Assembly (NCBI GenBank): GCA_030604165.1
Contig: JAUVWK010000067.1
Coordinates: 1 to 10,523, forward strand
Length of the DNA: 10,523 bases
DNA from: Alphaproteobacteria bacterium
Lineage (GTDB): Bacteria; Pseudomonadota; Alphaproteobacteria; UBA828
Direction: 5' to 3'
Shown: positions 1 to 6,913 of the stretch, one piece after another
How the letters are laid out: every line of letters begins with the position of its first letter
Numbering within the stretch: position 1 is the first letter of the stretch
Translations under genes and position numbers: made by a program
The notes under the pieces: model-generated
The model's database searches: none
What the model was told of the DNA's origin: nothing
What the model saw: only the letters and a program-made list of their open reading frames with translations

Positions 1-211
1 GAGTTGGCAGCGCCCGGCTTTTGAGGGATAGTCCGCCCAGCATTGCGGGCAGACCCGGTGCGGAGCGTGATTTTCTTAATCTGGCGACCCGAGGAAGACT
101 GGAAAAATTGCTAAACTTTGATACGCGAGGCGGCCTGTTGCGACCTGGCCATGCCACCTCGGTCGCGGCCCCTGCCTGAGGCCTTCAACCGGTCAACCAA
201 AGCAAAAGATA
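1..211. other. Leader region without a supportable gene
   Basis: No recognisable protein is encoded here on either strand. In plus frame 1 a short open stretch (ELAAPGF) ends in TGA at 22-24; it could be the tail of a gene starting before the window, but it is too short to identify. A weak hairpin follows at 31-54 (GTC-C-GCCC, 8-base loop, GGGC-A-GAC, with one C/A mismatch) and has no T-run. The A/T-richer patch at 69-124 is the likeliest place for the helicase promoter, but no convincing -35/-10 pair with proper spacing was found. Confidence 0.4.
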
Positions 212-1621
212 GTGTCGGAAGAGACAGCAACCTTTGAGGCGCTGGGACTGAGCGCCGGGCTTTTGAACGCGGTCCGGGACGCCGGCTACGAAGTGCCGAC
301 GCCGATCCAGGACAAGGCCATTCCCGTCGTCTTGCTTGGGCGCGACGCCCTGGGCTGCGCCCAGACGGGCACCGGAAAGACGGCATCCTATACCCTGCCG
401 ATCATCGACATTCTCGATGCCGGTACGGCCAAGGCGCGCATGCCGCGCACCCTGATCCTGGCGCCGACGCGCGAGTTGGCTCAGCAGATCGCTGGCAATT
501 TCGAGACCTACGGTAAGTATCACAAATTGGCTCACGCTCTTCTGATCGGTGGTGCGCCGTTCCTCGAGCAGGAGCGCGCCCTGGTTCGGGGGCCCGACGT
601 GTTGATCGCGACGCCGGGACGCCTGCTCGATTTCGTCGAACGCGGCAAGCTTATGCTGGGCGGCATCAAGATTCTGGTCATCGACGAGGCCGACCGGATG
701 CTCGATATGGGCTTTATCCCGGATGTGGAGCGTATCGTCAGCCTTTTGCCGCGCATCCGCCAGACGCTCCTATTCTCGGCGACGCTGGGCCCCGAAATTC
801 GTCGCTTGGCGGATGCCTTCCTGATCAATCCCAAGGAGATCCGCGTCTCGCCGCCGGCCAGTGTGGCGCAAACGGTCAGCGACACGTTGGTGCGTGTCAG
901 CCCGCGCGCCAAGGCCGATGTGCTGCGTAAGCTGATCGCCAAGGAAGACGTCCAGAGCGCCCTCATTTTTTGCAATCGTAAGAGAGATATTTCGGGTTTG
1001 CGGGAATCGCTGCGCCGGCATGGCCACAATGTGGCCGAGCTGCACGGCGACTTGCCGCAATATCGTCGCACCGAAACCCTTGACGCCTTTCGCCGCGGCG
1101 AGATCAGTCTGCTCGTCTGCAGCGACGTGGCGGGGCGCGGCCTCGACATCGACAAGGTCTCGCACGTGTTCAATTTCGACGTGCCGATCAACGCCGAAGA
1201 CTATGTCCATCGTATCGGGCGGACCGGGCGCGCCGGCAAGGAAGGGCGCGCGATCACGCTCACCACGGCCGAGGATGGCAAGCTGGTCGATGCCATCGTT
1301 CGGCTGATCGGCCGCCCGATTCCGACGGTTTCAGCGGATGGGATTGCTGCGGAGAGCGGTAAGCAAGCGGACACCGACGCGACGGCCAAGCCCGCGCCCT
1401 CCGAGAGCGAACCCCGCAAGCCCAAGACCCGTCGGGGCGGGCGTGCCGCTCGGAGCAAAGATCAAGACGCGCGGGCCAAGGACGACCGCAGCGGCCGCGG
1501 TGGTAAGCGAGAGCGGTCTGGCGAGGGCGCCGACAAACCGGAGGTCGGCATGGGCGATCACGTGCCCGATTTTCTGAACGCGCCCGTGAGAGTTAGAAAG
1601 CGCCGGAGGACCGAGTCGTGA
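212..1621 (+). CDS. DEAD-box ATP-dependent RNA helicase, RhlE-like
   Basis: This is a cytoplasmic ATP-dependent RNA helicase of superfamily 2, expected to unwind or remodel RNA in ribosome assembly or mRNA decay. The full motif set is visible in the 469 residues: Q-motif PTPIQ (29-33), motif I AQTGTGKT (50-57), PTRELA (85-90), TPGR (134-137), DEAD (158-161), SAT (189-191), DVAGRGLDI (305-313) and HRIGRTGRAG (333-342). Residues from about 375 on form a low-complexity Arg/Lys/Gly/Asp-rich tail ending in GDHVPDFLNAPVRVRKRRR, a type of RNA-binding extension I associate with alphaproteobacterial RhlE-like proteins. The GTG start at 212 places the Q-motif normally, but it lacks a strong Shine-Dalgarno sequence. 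The gene overlaps the next by 4 bases (GTGA). The family is certain; the RhlE subfamily is inferred. Confidence 0.95.
   Translation: MSEETATFEALGLSAGLLNAVRDAGYEVPTPIQDKAIPVVLLGRDALGCAQTGTGKTASYTLPIIDILDAGTAKARMPRTLILAPTRELAQQIAGNFETYGKYHKLAHALLIGGAPFLEQERALVRGPDVLIATPGRLLDFVERGKLMLGGIKILVIDEADRMLDMGFIPDVERIVSLLPRIRQTLLFSATLGPEIRRLADAFLINPKEIRVSPPASVAQTVSDTLVRVSPRAKADVLRKLIAKEDVQSALIFCNRKRDISGLRESLRRHGHNVAELHGDLPQYRRTETLDAFRRGEISLLVCSDVAGRGLDIDKVSHVFNFDVPINAEDYVHRIGRTGRAGKEGRAITLTTAEDGKLVDAIVRLIGRPIPTVSADGIAAESGKQADTDATAKPAPSESEPRKPKTRRGGRAARSKDQDARAKDDRSGRGGKRERSGEGADKPEVGMGDHVPDFLNAPVRVRKRRRTES
1605..1610 (+). promoter_or_regulatory. Shine-Dalgarno GGAGGA for the RAM-domain gene
   Basis: GGAGGA lies inside the end of the helicase gene, 7 bases before the GTG at 1618. 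It is a near-ideal ribosome binding site and supports that start, even though the start overlaps the helicase stop. It suggests the small protein can be made by both coupling and independent initiation. Confidence 0.75.
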
Positions 1622-1860
1622 AGGCGATTTTCGTGATGGTCAAGTGCGAGTTGGGCCGCGCCTACGACGTGGCCGACAGCGCCGTCGAGACCATCGAGCA
1701 AATATCGGAGATCTATTCCACCTCGGGCCAGTACGACCTTTTGATCAAGGCCTACCTCGATCACGAGACGGATATCGGGCACTTTGTAACGGAAAATATT
1801 CAGACCCTGCCGGGCGTTCGCGACACCTTCACCATCATCACCTTCAAGGCATTCTCTTAA
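1618..1860 (+). CDS. Stand-alone RAM (Lrp/AsnC ligand-binding) domain protein
   Basis: The 80-residue protein matches the C-terminal ligand-binding and oligomerisation half of Lrp/AsnC regulators (RAM or AsnC_trans_reg domain) and has no DNA-binding helix-turn-helix. Visible marks are the first strand AIFVMVKCELG, the DVADSAVETIEQISEIYSTSGQYDLLIKAYL core with the conserved G-x-YDL turn, and the closing strand VRDTFTIITFKAF. Such free-standing domains typically form alpha-beta oligomers that bind amino acids; their cellular roles are mostly unknown. The GTG start is backed by GGAGGA upstream. The 4-base overlap with the helicase means the two are almost certainly co-transcribed. The domain call is strong; the function is open. 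Confidence 0.9.
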   Translation: MKAIFVMVKCELGRAYDVADSAVETIEQISEIYSTSGQYDLLIKAYLDHETDIGHFVTENIQTLPGVRDTFTIITFKAFS

Positions 1861-1868
1861 GCCCGATC

Positions 1869-1898
1869 CCTGACGGCTTCGGTGCCGATACGGTCAGG
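1869..1898. terminator. Possible hairpin between convergent genes
   Basis: Between the RAM-domain gene and the convergent sirtuin gene, CCTGA (1869-1873) pairs with TCAGG (1894-1898). Inside it CGGC (1874-1877) pairs with GCCG (1884-1887) around the loop TTCGGT. A short unpaired stretch interrupts the two stems and no T-run follows on either strand. It could be a weak bidirectional terminator, and it overlaps the sirtuin stop codon. This is inferred from pairing only. Confidence 0.3.
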
Positions 1899-2631
1899 TT
1901 CCGGAACCCTCGATGGTTTCGGAGGCGAGCAGGCGCTCGACGAAGGCGGGCACGACCTCGCTTGCCCGGCCATAATGCCGTTCGGCGAACAGGGTCTCGC
2001 CGGCCGAAGGCTCGAGGTTCAACTCCACTGTATGCGCATGGCCGGCCTGGCGCGCCTCGGTCACGAAGCCGGCCGCCGGATAGACGTTGCCGGAGGTGCC
2101 GATGGCGACGAAGAGGGCGCACGATCCGAGCGCGGCGTAGGTTCGCTCGAGTTCCAGCGGCATTTCGCCGAACCAGACCACATGCGGGCGGAGTGCGCCG
2201 GACGTGCCGCAACTCGTACACGGCGTTTCCACGGTCAGATCCTCGTCGCGCGCGATTACCACCCCGCATCGCGCGCCGCGCGCCTTGCACAGTTCACCGT
2301 GCATGTGGATCAAGTTTCGGCTGCCGGCGCGTTCGTGCAGGTCGTCGATGTTTTGGGTCACCACGAAAACCTCGTCCGGCCAACTGGTTTCCAGCCTGGC
2401 CAGCGCGTGGTGGGCGGCGTTCGGGCGTACATCGCCGCCGACCAGCTGCCGGCGCCGGTCATTGTAGAAGACGTGCACGGCCGCCGGGTCCCGGGCGAAG
2501 GCCTCGGGTGTCGCCACGTCTTCGATCCGGTGTCGTTCCCAGATACCGCCCTTGTCGCGGAAGGTATCGATGCCGGACTCGGCCGATATGCCGGCGCCGG
2601 TCAGGACGACGATTGCGCCGGGCCCGCTCAT
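1894..2631 (-). CDS. cobB: SIR2-family NAD+-dependent protein deacylase (CobB-like, class III)
   Basis: The enzyme removes acyl groups from lysines, consuming NAD+ and releasing nicotinamide and O-acyl-ADP-ribose. Seen in the 245 residues: NAD-binding GAGISAESGI (12-21) and TFRD (23-26), TQNIDDLHERAG (92-103), catalytic His111 in HGE, and the C-terminal NAD-contact segment GTSGNVYPAAGF (178-189) and ELNLEP (203-208). The FYNDRR segment gives Tyr56 and Arg59, the Y-x-x-R pair that in E. coli CobB and SIRT5 reads acidic acyl groups, so desuccinylase activity is plausible as well as deacetylase. The zinc site looks altered: Cys115 and Cys122 are six residues apart rather than the usual close pair, while C138-T-S-C141 is normal. 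It is the last gene of the minus-strand run, 25 bp after yjbQ. The ATG at 2631 has only a weak ribosome site. Confidence 0.94.
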   Translation of the reverse strand: MSGPGAIVVLTGAGISAESGIDTFRDKGGIWERHRIEDVATPEAFARDPAAVHVFYNDRRRQLVGGDVRPNAAHHALARLETSWPDEVFVVTQNIDDLHERAGSRNLIHMHGELCKARGARCGVVIARDEDLTVETPCTSCGTSGALRPHVVWFGEMPLELERTYAALGSCALFVAIGTSGNVYPAAGFVTEARQAGHAHTVELNLEPSAGETLFAERHYGRASEVVPAFVERLLASETIEGSGT

Positions 2632-2656
2632 CGTCTACCCGCGCTCCGGGCGGCCC

Positions 2657-3076
2657 TCATTCGCCGATGATCTTGACCAGCACGCGCTTGCGCCGCCGGC
2701 CATCGAATTCGCCGTAGAAAATCTGCTCCCAGGTGCCGAAGTCGAGCGCCCCGTCGGTGATCGCGGCCACGACTTCCCGGCCCATGATCTGGCGCTTGAT
2801 GTGGGCGTCGGCGTTGTCCTCTCCGGTGTCGTTGTGGCGGTATTGCGCCACCGGCGCATGCGGCGCTATGTCTTCCAAGAACCGCTTGTAGTCTTGATGC
2901 AGTCCCTGCTCGTCGTCGTTGATGAAGACCGAGGCCGTGATGTGCATCGGGTTGACCAGGATCAATCCCTCTCGCACACCGCTTTCGGCGATGCAGGCGC
3001 GCACCTCGGGTGTAATGTTTATGAAATCCATGCGTGCAGGGACTTCGAGCGTGATTTCCTTGCGATAGGTTTTCAT
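2657..3076 (-). CDS. yjbQ: YjbQ/UPF0047 family protein (secondary thiamine-phosphate synthase type)
   Basis: The 139-residue protein is full length for the YjbQ/UPF0047 family, small trimeric proteins with conserved histidines. Visible family blocks: NPMHITASVFINDDEQGL (42-59), YRHNDTGEDNADAHIKRQ (79-96) and MGREVVAAITDGALDFGTWE (98-117), ending in GRRRKRVLVKIIGE. His45, His81 and His92 are likely site residues. The usual HTTAS is HITAS here. E. coli YjbQ can weakly replace thiamine-phosphate synthase when overproduced, which gave the family its name; its true role is unsettled and nothing nearby points to thiamine. It lies 15 bp after the FIST gene and 25 bp before cobB, so the three are probably one operon. 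The start ATG has a weak purine-rich leader (GGGAA). Confidence 0.92.
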   Translation of the reverse strand: MKTYRKEITLEVPARMDFINITPEVRACIAESGVREGLILVNPMHITASVFINDDEQGLHQDYKRFLEDIAPHAPVAQYRHNDTGEDNADAHIKRQIMGREVVAAITDGALDFGTWEQIFYGEFDGRRRKRVLVKIIGE

Positions 3077-3091
3077 GGGTCGATTCCCGGA

Positions 3092-4219
3092 TCAAAGAAA
3101 CAGGGTCAAAACGCCAGTGTAGCCATACAGGCGATTGTGCGAGATTTCGCCGTTGCAGAAGAAGCCCACTAGCGGAACATCGCCCAACTCGCGCTCGATC
3201 ATCTTCATTTCGCAAGAACCGGGGCCGAACATGTTTGGCCCACGGGCAACGCAGGAGTAGTAAACGGCGCCTCGGGGGGGACGTCCCGCGCGTTCCCTAA
3301 TCGATCCCACCATGCGTACGAGGTCCTTCTCCGCGGCGGGCGCGTCGCGCCGGCAAAACTGCACGGTGTCCCCGGTTTCGACCATTTCGCCGATGGCGAG
3401 AAGCTGCCGCTCCTGGTCGACGCCCATGAGGTTGCGCACCATGAAATCGTCGGTATCGCTGCCGCGTACCGGGATGGCGGCGAAAATCATGCCGCCCACG
3501 CGACGCAGGTCGCTGGCGAGCAATTCTCCGATGTCTTCCTTGAACGCCGCCAAAGCCGGCCGGCCGTCGAGCTCCGCGATCACGTTGCCGTCGCAGGCTG
3601 TAATTTCGTGCTTGGTCCCAATCGGGGAGCAGCTTTGGCTCAGCGCCGTGACGACCGGAACTTGTTCCGAAAACAGCACACCTGAGACGCCGCCCGCGGT
3701 GGTGCCGTCGGCGAAATGCGCCACGTCGCCCTGCACCGACGACAGGCCGCCGACCAGAAAGCCGTCGATCTGATCGGCCAGCCGCGCGACGATTTCCGGG
3801 GTCCCGCTATTGCGCGGATCGGCATGAACGATCGCGAAATGACTGGCCGCGCTTTCCGCCCAGGCGCCGTTCCGCGCGGTGAATTCGTCCAGGTCCTGCG
3901 TCACCGTGCCGAACACGCGAAAGGCATCCGCCGGTAGATCCAAGACCATGATCGCCATTCCCGGCACCGCGAAATATTCCGTCCCGGTGGCGCAAACGCC
4001 GGTGCCGACGGCGCCCACCCAGTCGTCGATTCCGGTTTCCGCCCGCAGCTTCGCGACGATCCCCGGTAGGTTCCATTCGTCATTCTCGGAAACGTACAAC
4101 AGACCCAAGCCGCCGTCCGGGTGGCCGAGCTGCGCCAGGCATCGTTCGGTCGCCGCCCGCCAATCATCGTCCGAGGCATGGCCGTAGGCGAACCTGTCGC
4201 TCGTCGAGCTTTGTTGCAT
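3092..4219 (-). CDS. Stand-alone FIST domain sensor protein
   Basis: The 375-residue protein has a FIST N domain (about 30-210) followed by a FIST C domain (about 215-365). Recognition rests on WVGAVGTGVCATGTEYF (67-83), FLVGGLSS (154-161), GGVSGVLFSEQV (176-187), MVRNLMGVD (260-268), GAVYYSCVARG (317-327) and the closing PLVGFFCNGEISHNRLYGYTG (in 349-369). FIST domains are predicted small-ligand sensors, perhaps for amino-acid-like molecules, usually joined to signalling outputs; this one has no output domain, so it probably works through a partner or as an enzyme-like protein. There is no signal peptide, so it is cytoplasmic. I chose ATG 4219 because GGAG sits 5 bases upstream. An in-frame GTG at 4297 would add 26 residues but lies inside a hairpin and has no such support. 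Confidence 0.9.
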   Translation of the reverse strand: MQQSSTSDRFAYGHASDDDWRAATERCLAQLGHPDGGLGLLYVSENDEWNLPGIVAKLRAETGIDDWVGAVGTGVCATGTEYFAVPGMAIMVLDLPADAFRVFGTVTQDLDEFTARNGAWAESAASHFAIVHADPRNSGTPEIVARLADQIDGFLVGGLSSVQGDVAHFADGTTAGGVSGVLFSEQVPVVTALSQSCSPIGTKHEITACDGNVIAELDGRPALAAFKEDIGELLASDLRRVGGMIFAAIPVRGSDTDDFMVRNLMGVDQERQLLAIGEMVETGDTVQFCRRDAPAAEKDLVRMVGSIRERAGRPPRGAVYYSCVARGPNMFGPGSCEMKMIERELGDVPLVGFFCNGEISHNRLYGYTGVLTLFL

Positions 4220-4224
4220 AGCGG

Positions 4225-4228
4225 CTCC
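4225..4228 (-). promoter_or_regulatory. Shine-Dalgarno GGAG that sets the FIST start
   Basis: On the minus strand GGAG lies 5 bases before the ATG at 4219. No comparable site precedes the in-frame GTG at 4297, so it favours the shorter 375-residue protein. Confidence 0.65.
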
Positions 4229-4277
4229 AGATTTTGACAGCTTCAGATTATCGCGCGTCGCCCTTGGTTCCAAGCGG

Positions 4278-4327
4278 GCCTGTCGGCCGCCCGCCACCGC
4301 TCCCGTTACTCGGTGGCTCGAACAGGC
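4278..4327. repeat. Nested inverted repeat between amidase and FIST genes
   Basis: GCCACCG (4293-4299) and CGGTGGC (4311-4317) form a perfect 7-bp stem with an 11-base loop. GCCTGT (4278-4283) and ACAGGC (4322-4327) form an outer 6-bp pair around it. The structure starts 3 bases past the amidase stop (4331) in the direction of transcription, so a terminator or attenuator is a fair guess. There is no T-run after it on the minus strand, so it is not a classic intrinsic terminator. Confidence 0.4.
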
Positions 4328-4330
4328 GGC

Positions 4331-5686
4331 TCAGGTGGGATCGGCGCTGAGCTCGCGGCCGATCCAGTGCGCGGCCCGCAGAGTTTCGGCGTCGGTTCCG
4401 CGTAGACCGATCACCTGCAGGCCGAGCGGCAGGCCGGTCGCTCCGACAAGGCCAGGAACGTTGACGGCTGGAACGCCCAGCGCTGTCCACAGCAGACAAA
4501 ACATGCGGCTGCCGGTGCCGGCCAAGCCTTGTGGCGCTTCCCCCGGCGTGGCCGGCGTGATCGCGGCGTCATAGCCCTTGAGCGCGCCGGCGAAGCGCGC
4601 CCGCAACCTATGAAGCTCGGCCAGACTCGTGAGATAGGCGTCCGCGCCGATCCCGCGCCCGCGGAGCAGCCGATCGCGCAGCATGTCCGACAGGCGGCCA
4701 CTATCGCGCGCATAATAATGCCACAAATAATGGGAGAACTCCCGGAACATAACCGTCTGATGCACGGGGTAGGCACGGTCGAACGCTTCGCCCAGCTCGA
4801 TCGGAGCGGCACCCAGCCGCGCCGCGAGTGACTCGAATCGCTCCGCGCAGGCCGGCTCCATTTCCGGCCAGGCGAAGGTCCGCAGGAAAGCGAGCCGCGG
4901 GCGCCCGAGCGGCTCTTTGAGTGCGGCGCTCAGCCGGCTCGGCAGCTGCCCGGCGCTGGCTTCGTCGCGCCCGTCGTCACCCGAGGTCGCATCGATCCCA
5001 AGCGCCAGGTCCTGCGCCGAGCGGCCAAAGACGCCGACATGATCCAGAGTGTGTGAGAGCGCCAGCATACCGGTTCGCGGGATCAGGCCATAGCTCGGTT
5101 TCATGGCCCAGGCGCCGCAAAAGGCACCCGGCCGGATCACCGATCCGGCCGTTTGGCTGCCCACGGCAAGCGGCACCATGCCGGCCGCGATCGCGGCGGC
5201 CGAGCCGCTCGACGAGCCGCCGGGCGTGCGTGAAAGATCGCGCGGGTTTCGGGTTTTGTTCGACGCGCCGCAGGCCAGCTCGGTCGTCACCGTCTTGCCC
5301 AGGATTATCGCACCCGCCCGGCGCAGACGGGCGACGGCCGTCGCATCGTCCGTCGGGCGGCGGCTCGCGTCGGCGATGGTGCCGTTCGCTGTCGGTTGAT
5401 CGGCAGTGTCGATGATGTCCTTGACACCCACCGGCACGCCCGCCAGCGGCCCGTTCGCACCGTCCCGATCGAGTCGCCGCGCAGCCTCCAGGGCGAGCCG
5501 CGGATCGAGGTGCTCCCAGGCTTCGACCCGGGGCTCGTTGGCCTCGACACGCGTCAGCGCCGCGCGGACGGTCTGCTCGGCCGTCGCCGAGCGGCCCCGG
5601 ACCGCCGTGGCGATTTCGCTGGCGCTCGGGCAAATGGCCGGTTGCACCCCGCCGCTGCTGTTCCCGGTCACGGATCCTTTTCCCAA
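4331..5686 (-). CDS. Amidase signature family hydrolase
   Basis: The 451-residue protein has the Ser-cisSer-Lys site of amidase-signature enzymes, which hydrolyse C-N amide bonds. Lys89 lies in PVGVKDIID, the cis-Ser is Ser158 in TPGGSSSGSAAA, and the nucleophile is Ser182 in GSQTAGSVIRPG. The spacings of 69 and 24 residues equal those of malonamidase E2 (62/131/155), supporting an active enzyme. The substrate cannot be read from the sequence. It is unlikely to be GatA of the Glu-tRNA(Gln) amidotransferase, as gatB and gatC are absent and the nucleophile motif is GSQTAGS rather than the GatA-type GTDTGGS. The start is TTG at 5686, with AGGA 8 bases upstream; an in-frame GTG at 5671 has its purine stretch too close. 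It is transcribed towards the FIST operon and may be co-transcribed across a 111-bp gap. Confidence 0.92.
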   Translation of the reverse strand: MGKGSVTGNSSGGVQPAICPSASEIATAVRGRSATAEQTVRAALTRVEANEPRVEAWEHLDPRLALEAARRLDRDGANGPLAGVPVGVKDIIDTADQPTANGTIADASRRPTDDATAVARLRRAGAIILGKTVTTELACGASNKTRNPRDLSRTPGGSSSGSAAAIAAGMVPLAVGSQTAGSVIRPGAFCGAWAMKPSYGLIPRTGMLALSHTLDHVGVFGRSAQDLALGIDATSGDDGRDEASAGQLPSRLSAALKEPLGRPRLAFLRTFAWPEMEPACAERFESLAARLGAAPIELGEAFDRAYPVHQTVMFREFSHYLWHYYARDSGRLSDMLRDRLLRGRGIGADAYLTSLAELHRLRARFAGALKGYDAAITPATPGEAPQGLAGTGSRMFCLLWTALGVPAVNVPGLVGATGLPLGLQVIGLRGTDAETLRAAHWIGRELSADPT

Positions 5687-5835
5687 TGGTTAATTCCTGG
5701 GCCCGATTTTCGCTGGCACCGAAAAATCACCTTTCTTCAAGCGCCTGTGGAGCGTTAACCGCATGATAGCATTCAAAGGCCACGATCGAGCGCGTTGAAA
5801 TCGTTCTATAAGATGCACTCGGCGGTTTCGAGAAG
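5687..5835. promoter_or_regulatory. Divergent intergenic region, amidase / exported protein
   Basis: These 149 bp separate two divergent starts and must hold promoters for both unless distant ones are used. It is A/T-richer than its surroundings. TATAAG at 5807-5812 resembles a -10 box for the plus-strand gene, but nothing like TTGACA lies 16-18 bases upstream. The minus-strand AGGA at 5695-5698 serves the amidase TTG start. No clear operator was seen. Confidence 0.35.
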
Positions 5836-6867
5836 ATGATACGCAGACGATTGTTGACCCGGCTCGGGCTGGTCCTCGTGGTGGCCCTCGCCCTGACCCT
5901 TCCGTGGCGGCTTGCCGCGCAAACGCCGGCCGATCTTACGCGTGAGCTCGACGTGCTGTCGGGTTGGGTCGAAGAGGCGCAGAGCGCGAGTCTGACCTTT
6001 CTCGACATCATCGAGCAGGGCAGTGAAATCGACGCGCTCGCCTATGGGGTTCTGGCCGGCGAGATCGCTCCGGAACGGGCGCGCCAGACGGGCGCGGAGA
6101 CCATCGGCGTAATGCGGCTGCGCTTCGAAGAAGCCGCCCAGCACATGGATGCCGAGCTAGAGCCACCGAGTCTCCAGGAAGAAAAGCTTGCGCAAACGGT
6201 ACGCAACAGCGTGCGATATTTGCGCATGGTGCGCAATCAGGCCGAGCGCATGATCGAGACCAGCGAGTCGGCGTTGGCGGCGGCGCTCGACGACGATATT
6301 CGGGCTTATACCATCCTCGAACGCAAGAATCGGGACAACGCGATCCTGATGATCGAGAGCGAAAACGTGGCTATCGGCATGCAAATGGCCTTGCTCGACA
6401 AAACGGCGCCGCAACTCGAGCTGTTTCGCTCCTATTATTTTCTCAATGAGGCCATCATCGCCGTTTATCGCATGATGGGCGAGACCGGCCGGGAAGAGGC
6501 GGCGCCCTCGGACATGGCCCTGGATTCGGCCAACACATTCGTCGGCAGCGCGGCAACGGCGGTCGAAAACGGCAGGACGCTGGTCGGTGCCCAACGTGAC
6601 GAGGCGGCTAGCGATTCAGAGTTGAGCGAGGGGCACGTGAAATGGGTCCTCGGCATCATGGACAACTACGCCAATTCGTTCGATGTCGAAGAACGGCTCG
6701 TGGATGTTGTGTCCGGTCTCGTCGACGCGTCGGCACAAACCGCCGCGGCGGATTCAAAGCAGCAGCTCCGTGAGAACTTCGTCGAAGTGGGCACCCTGAT
6801 CGAGCGCCGGGTGGCGCTGACCAAGGCGCGTGTTCAATTGATCGGTCGGCTCCGCAAGCTTCGATAA
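5836..6867 (+). CDS. Hypothetical exported helical protein
   Basis: I do not recognise this 343-residue protein. Residues 1-28 look like a Sec signal peptide: charged MIRRR, a hydrophobic stretch LGLVLVVALALTL, and a probable cut after Ala28 in RLAAQ. The rest has no further membrane segment, no cysteine and few prolines or glycines. It is rich in Glu, Ala, Leu, Arg and Gln in heptad-like patterns, pointing to a soluble all-helical periplasmic protein. Such a fold is reminiscent of sensor four-helix bundles, but no methyl-accepting, HAMP or kinase part is present. The ATG at 5836 follows only a weak purine leader (GAGAAG). It stands alone on its strand, divergent from the amidase and convergent with the TPR gene. 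That it is a real gene is well supported by its length and signal peptide; its role is unknown. Confidence 0.8.
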   Translation: MIRRRLLTRLGLVLVVALALTLPWRLAAQTPADLTRELDVLSGWVEEAQSASLTFLDIIEQGSEIDALAYGVLAGEIAPERARQTGAETIGVMRLRFEEAAQHMDAELEPPSLQEEKLAQTVRNSVRYLRMVRNQAERMIETSESALAAALDDDIRAYTILERKNRDNAILMIESENVAIGMQMALLDKTAPQLELFRSYYFLNEAIIAVYRMMGETGREEAAPSDMALDSANTFVGSAATAVENGRTLVGAQRDEAASDSELSEGHVKWVLGIMDNYANSFDVEERLVDVVSGLVDASAQTAAADSKQQLRENFVEVGTLIERRVALTKARVQLIGRLRKLR

Positions 6868-6870
6868 GCC

Positions 6871-6893
6871 GCGCCGCCGCCTTGGCGCATTTT
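6871..6893 (+). terminator. Possible weak terminator after the exported protein gene
   Basis: GCGCC (6871-6875) pairs with GGCGC (6884-6888) around an 8-base loop, then A and TTTT (6890-6893). It starts 4 bases after the TAA stop in the 46-bp gap between convergent genes. The short stem and short T-run make it a weak candidate. Confidence 0.4.
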
Positions 6894-6913
6894 CCCCGCG
6901 CACAGAATACGTT

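Noticed and set aside
1897..1908. Perfect 12-bp palindrome GGTTCCGGAACC
   Set aside because: It encodes the last residues of the sirtuin (Gly-Ser-Gly-Thr) and a single short palindrome in GC-rich DNA is expected by chance.
1882..2670. Plus-strand 262-codon frame antisense to the sirtuin gene
   Set aside because: No domain recognised; the opposite strand carries all sirtuin motifs.
1644..2717. Plus-strand open frame of 357 codons across the RAM gene and antisense to the sirtuin
   Set aside because: It is Arg/Pro-rich, overlaps the RAM gene and lies opposite a fully motif-bearing sirtuin. Long open antisense frames are common in GC-rich DNA.
2552..3172. Plus-strand 206-codon frame antisense to yjbQ
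   Set aside because: The minus strand encodes an intact YjbQ protein; this frame is its shadow.
4217..4297. Longer FIST protein from GTG at 4297
   Set aside because: The added 26 residues have no family similarity I can see, the codon lies in a hairpin, and GGAG precedes the ATG at 4219.
4977..5633. Minus-strand 218-codon frame inside the amidase gene
   Set aside because: Shifted-frame shadow rich in Arg and Gly; the amidase frame has the catalytic residues.
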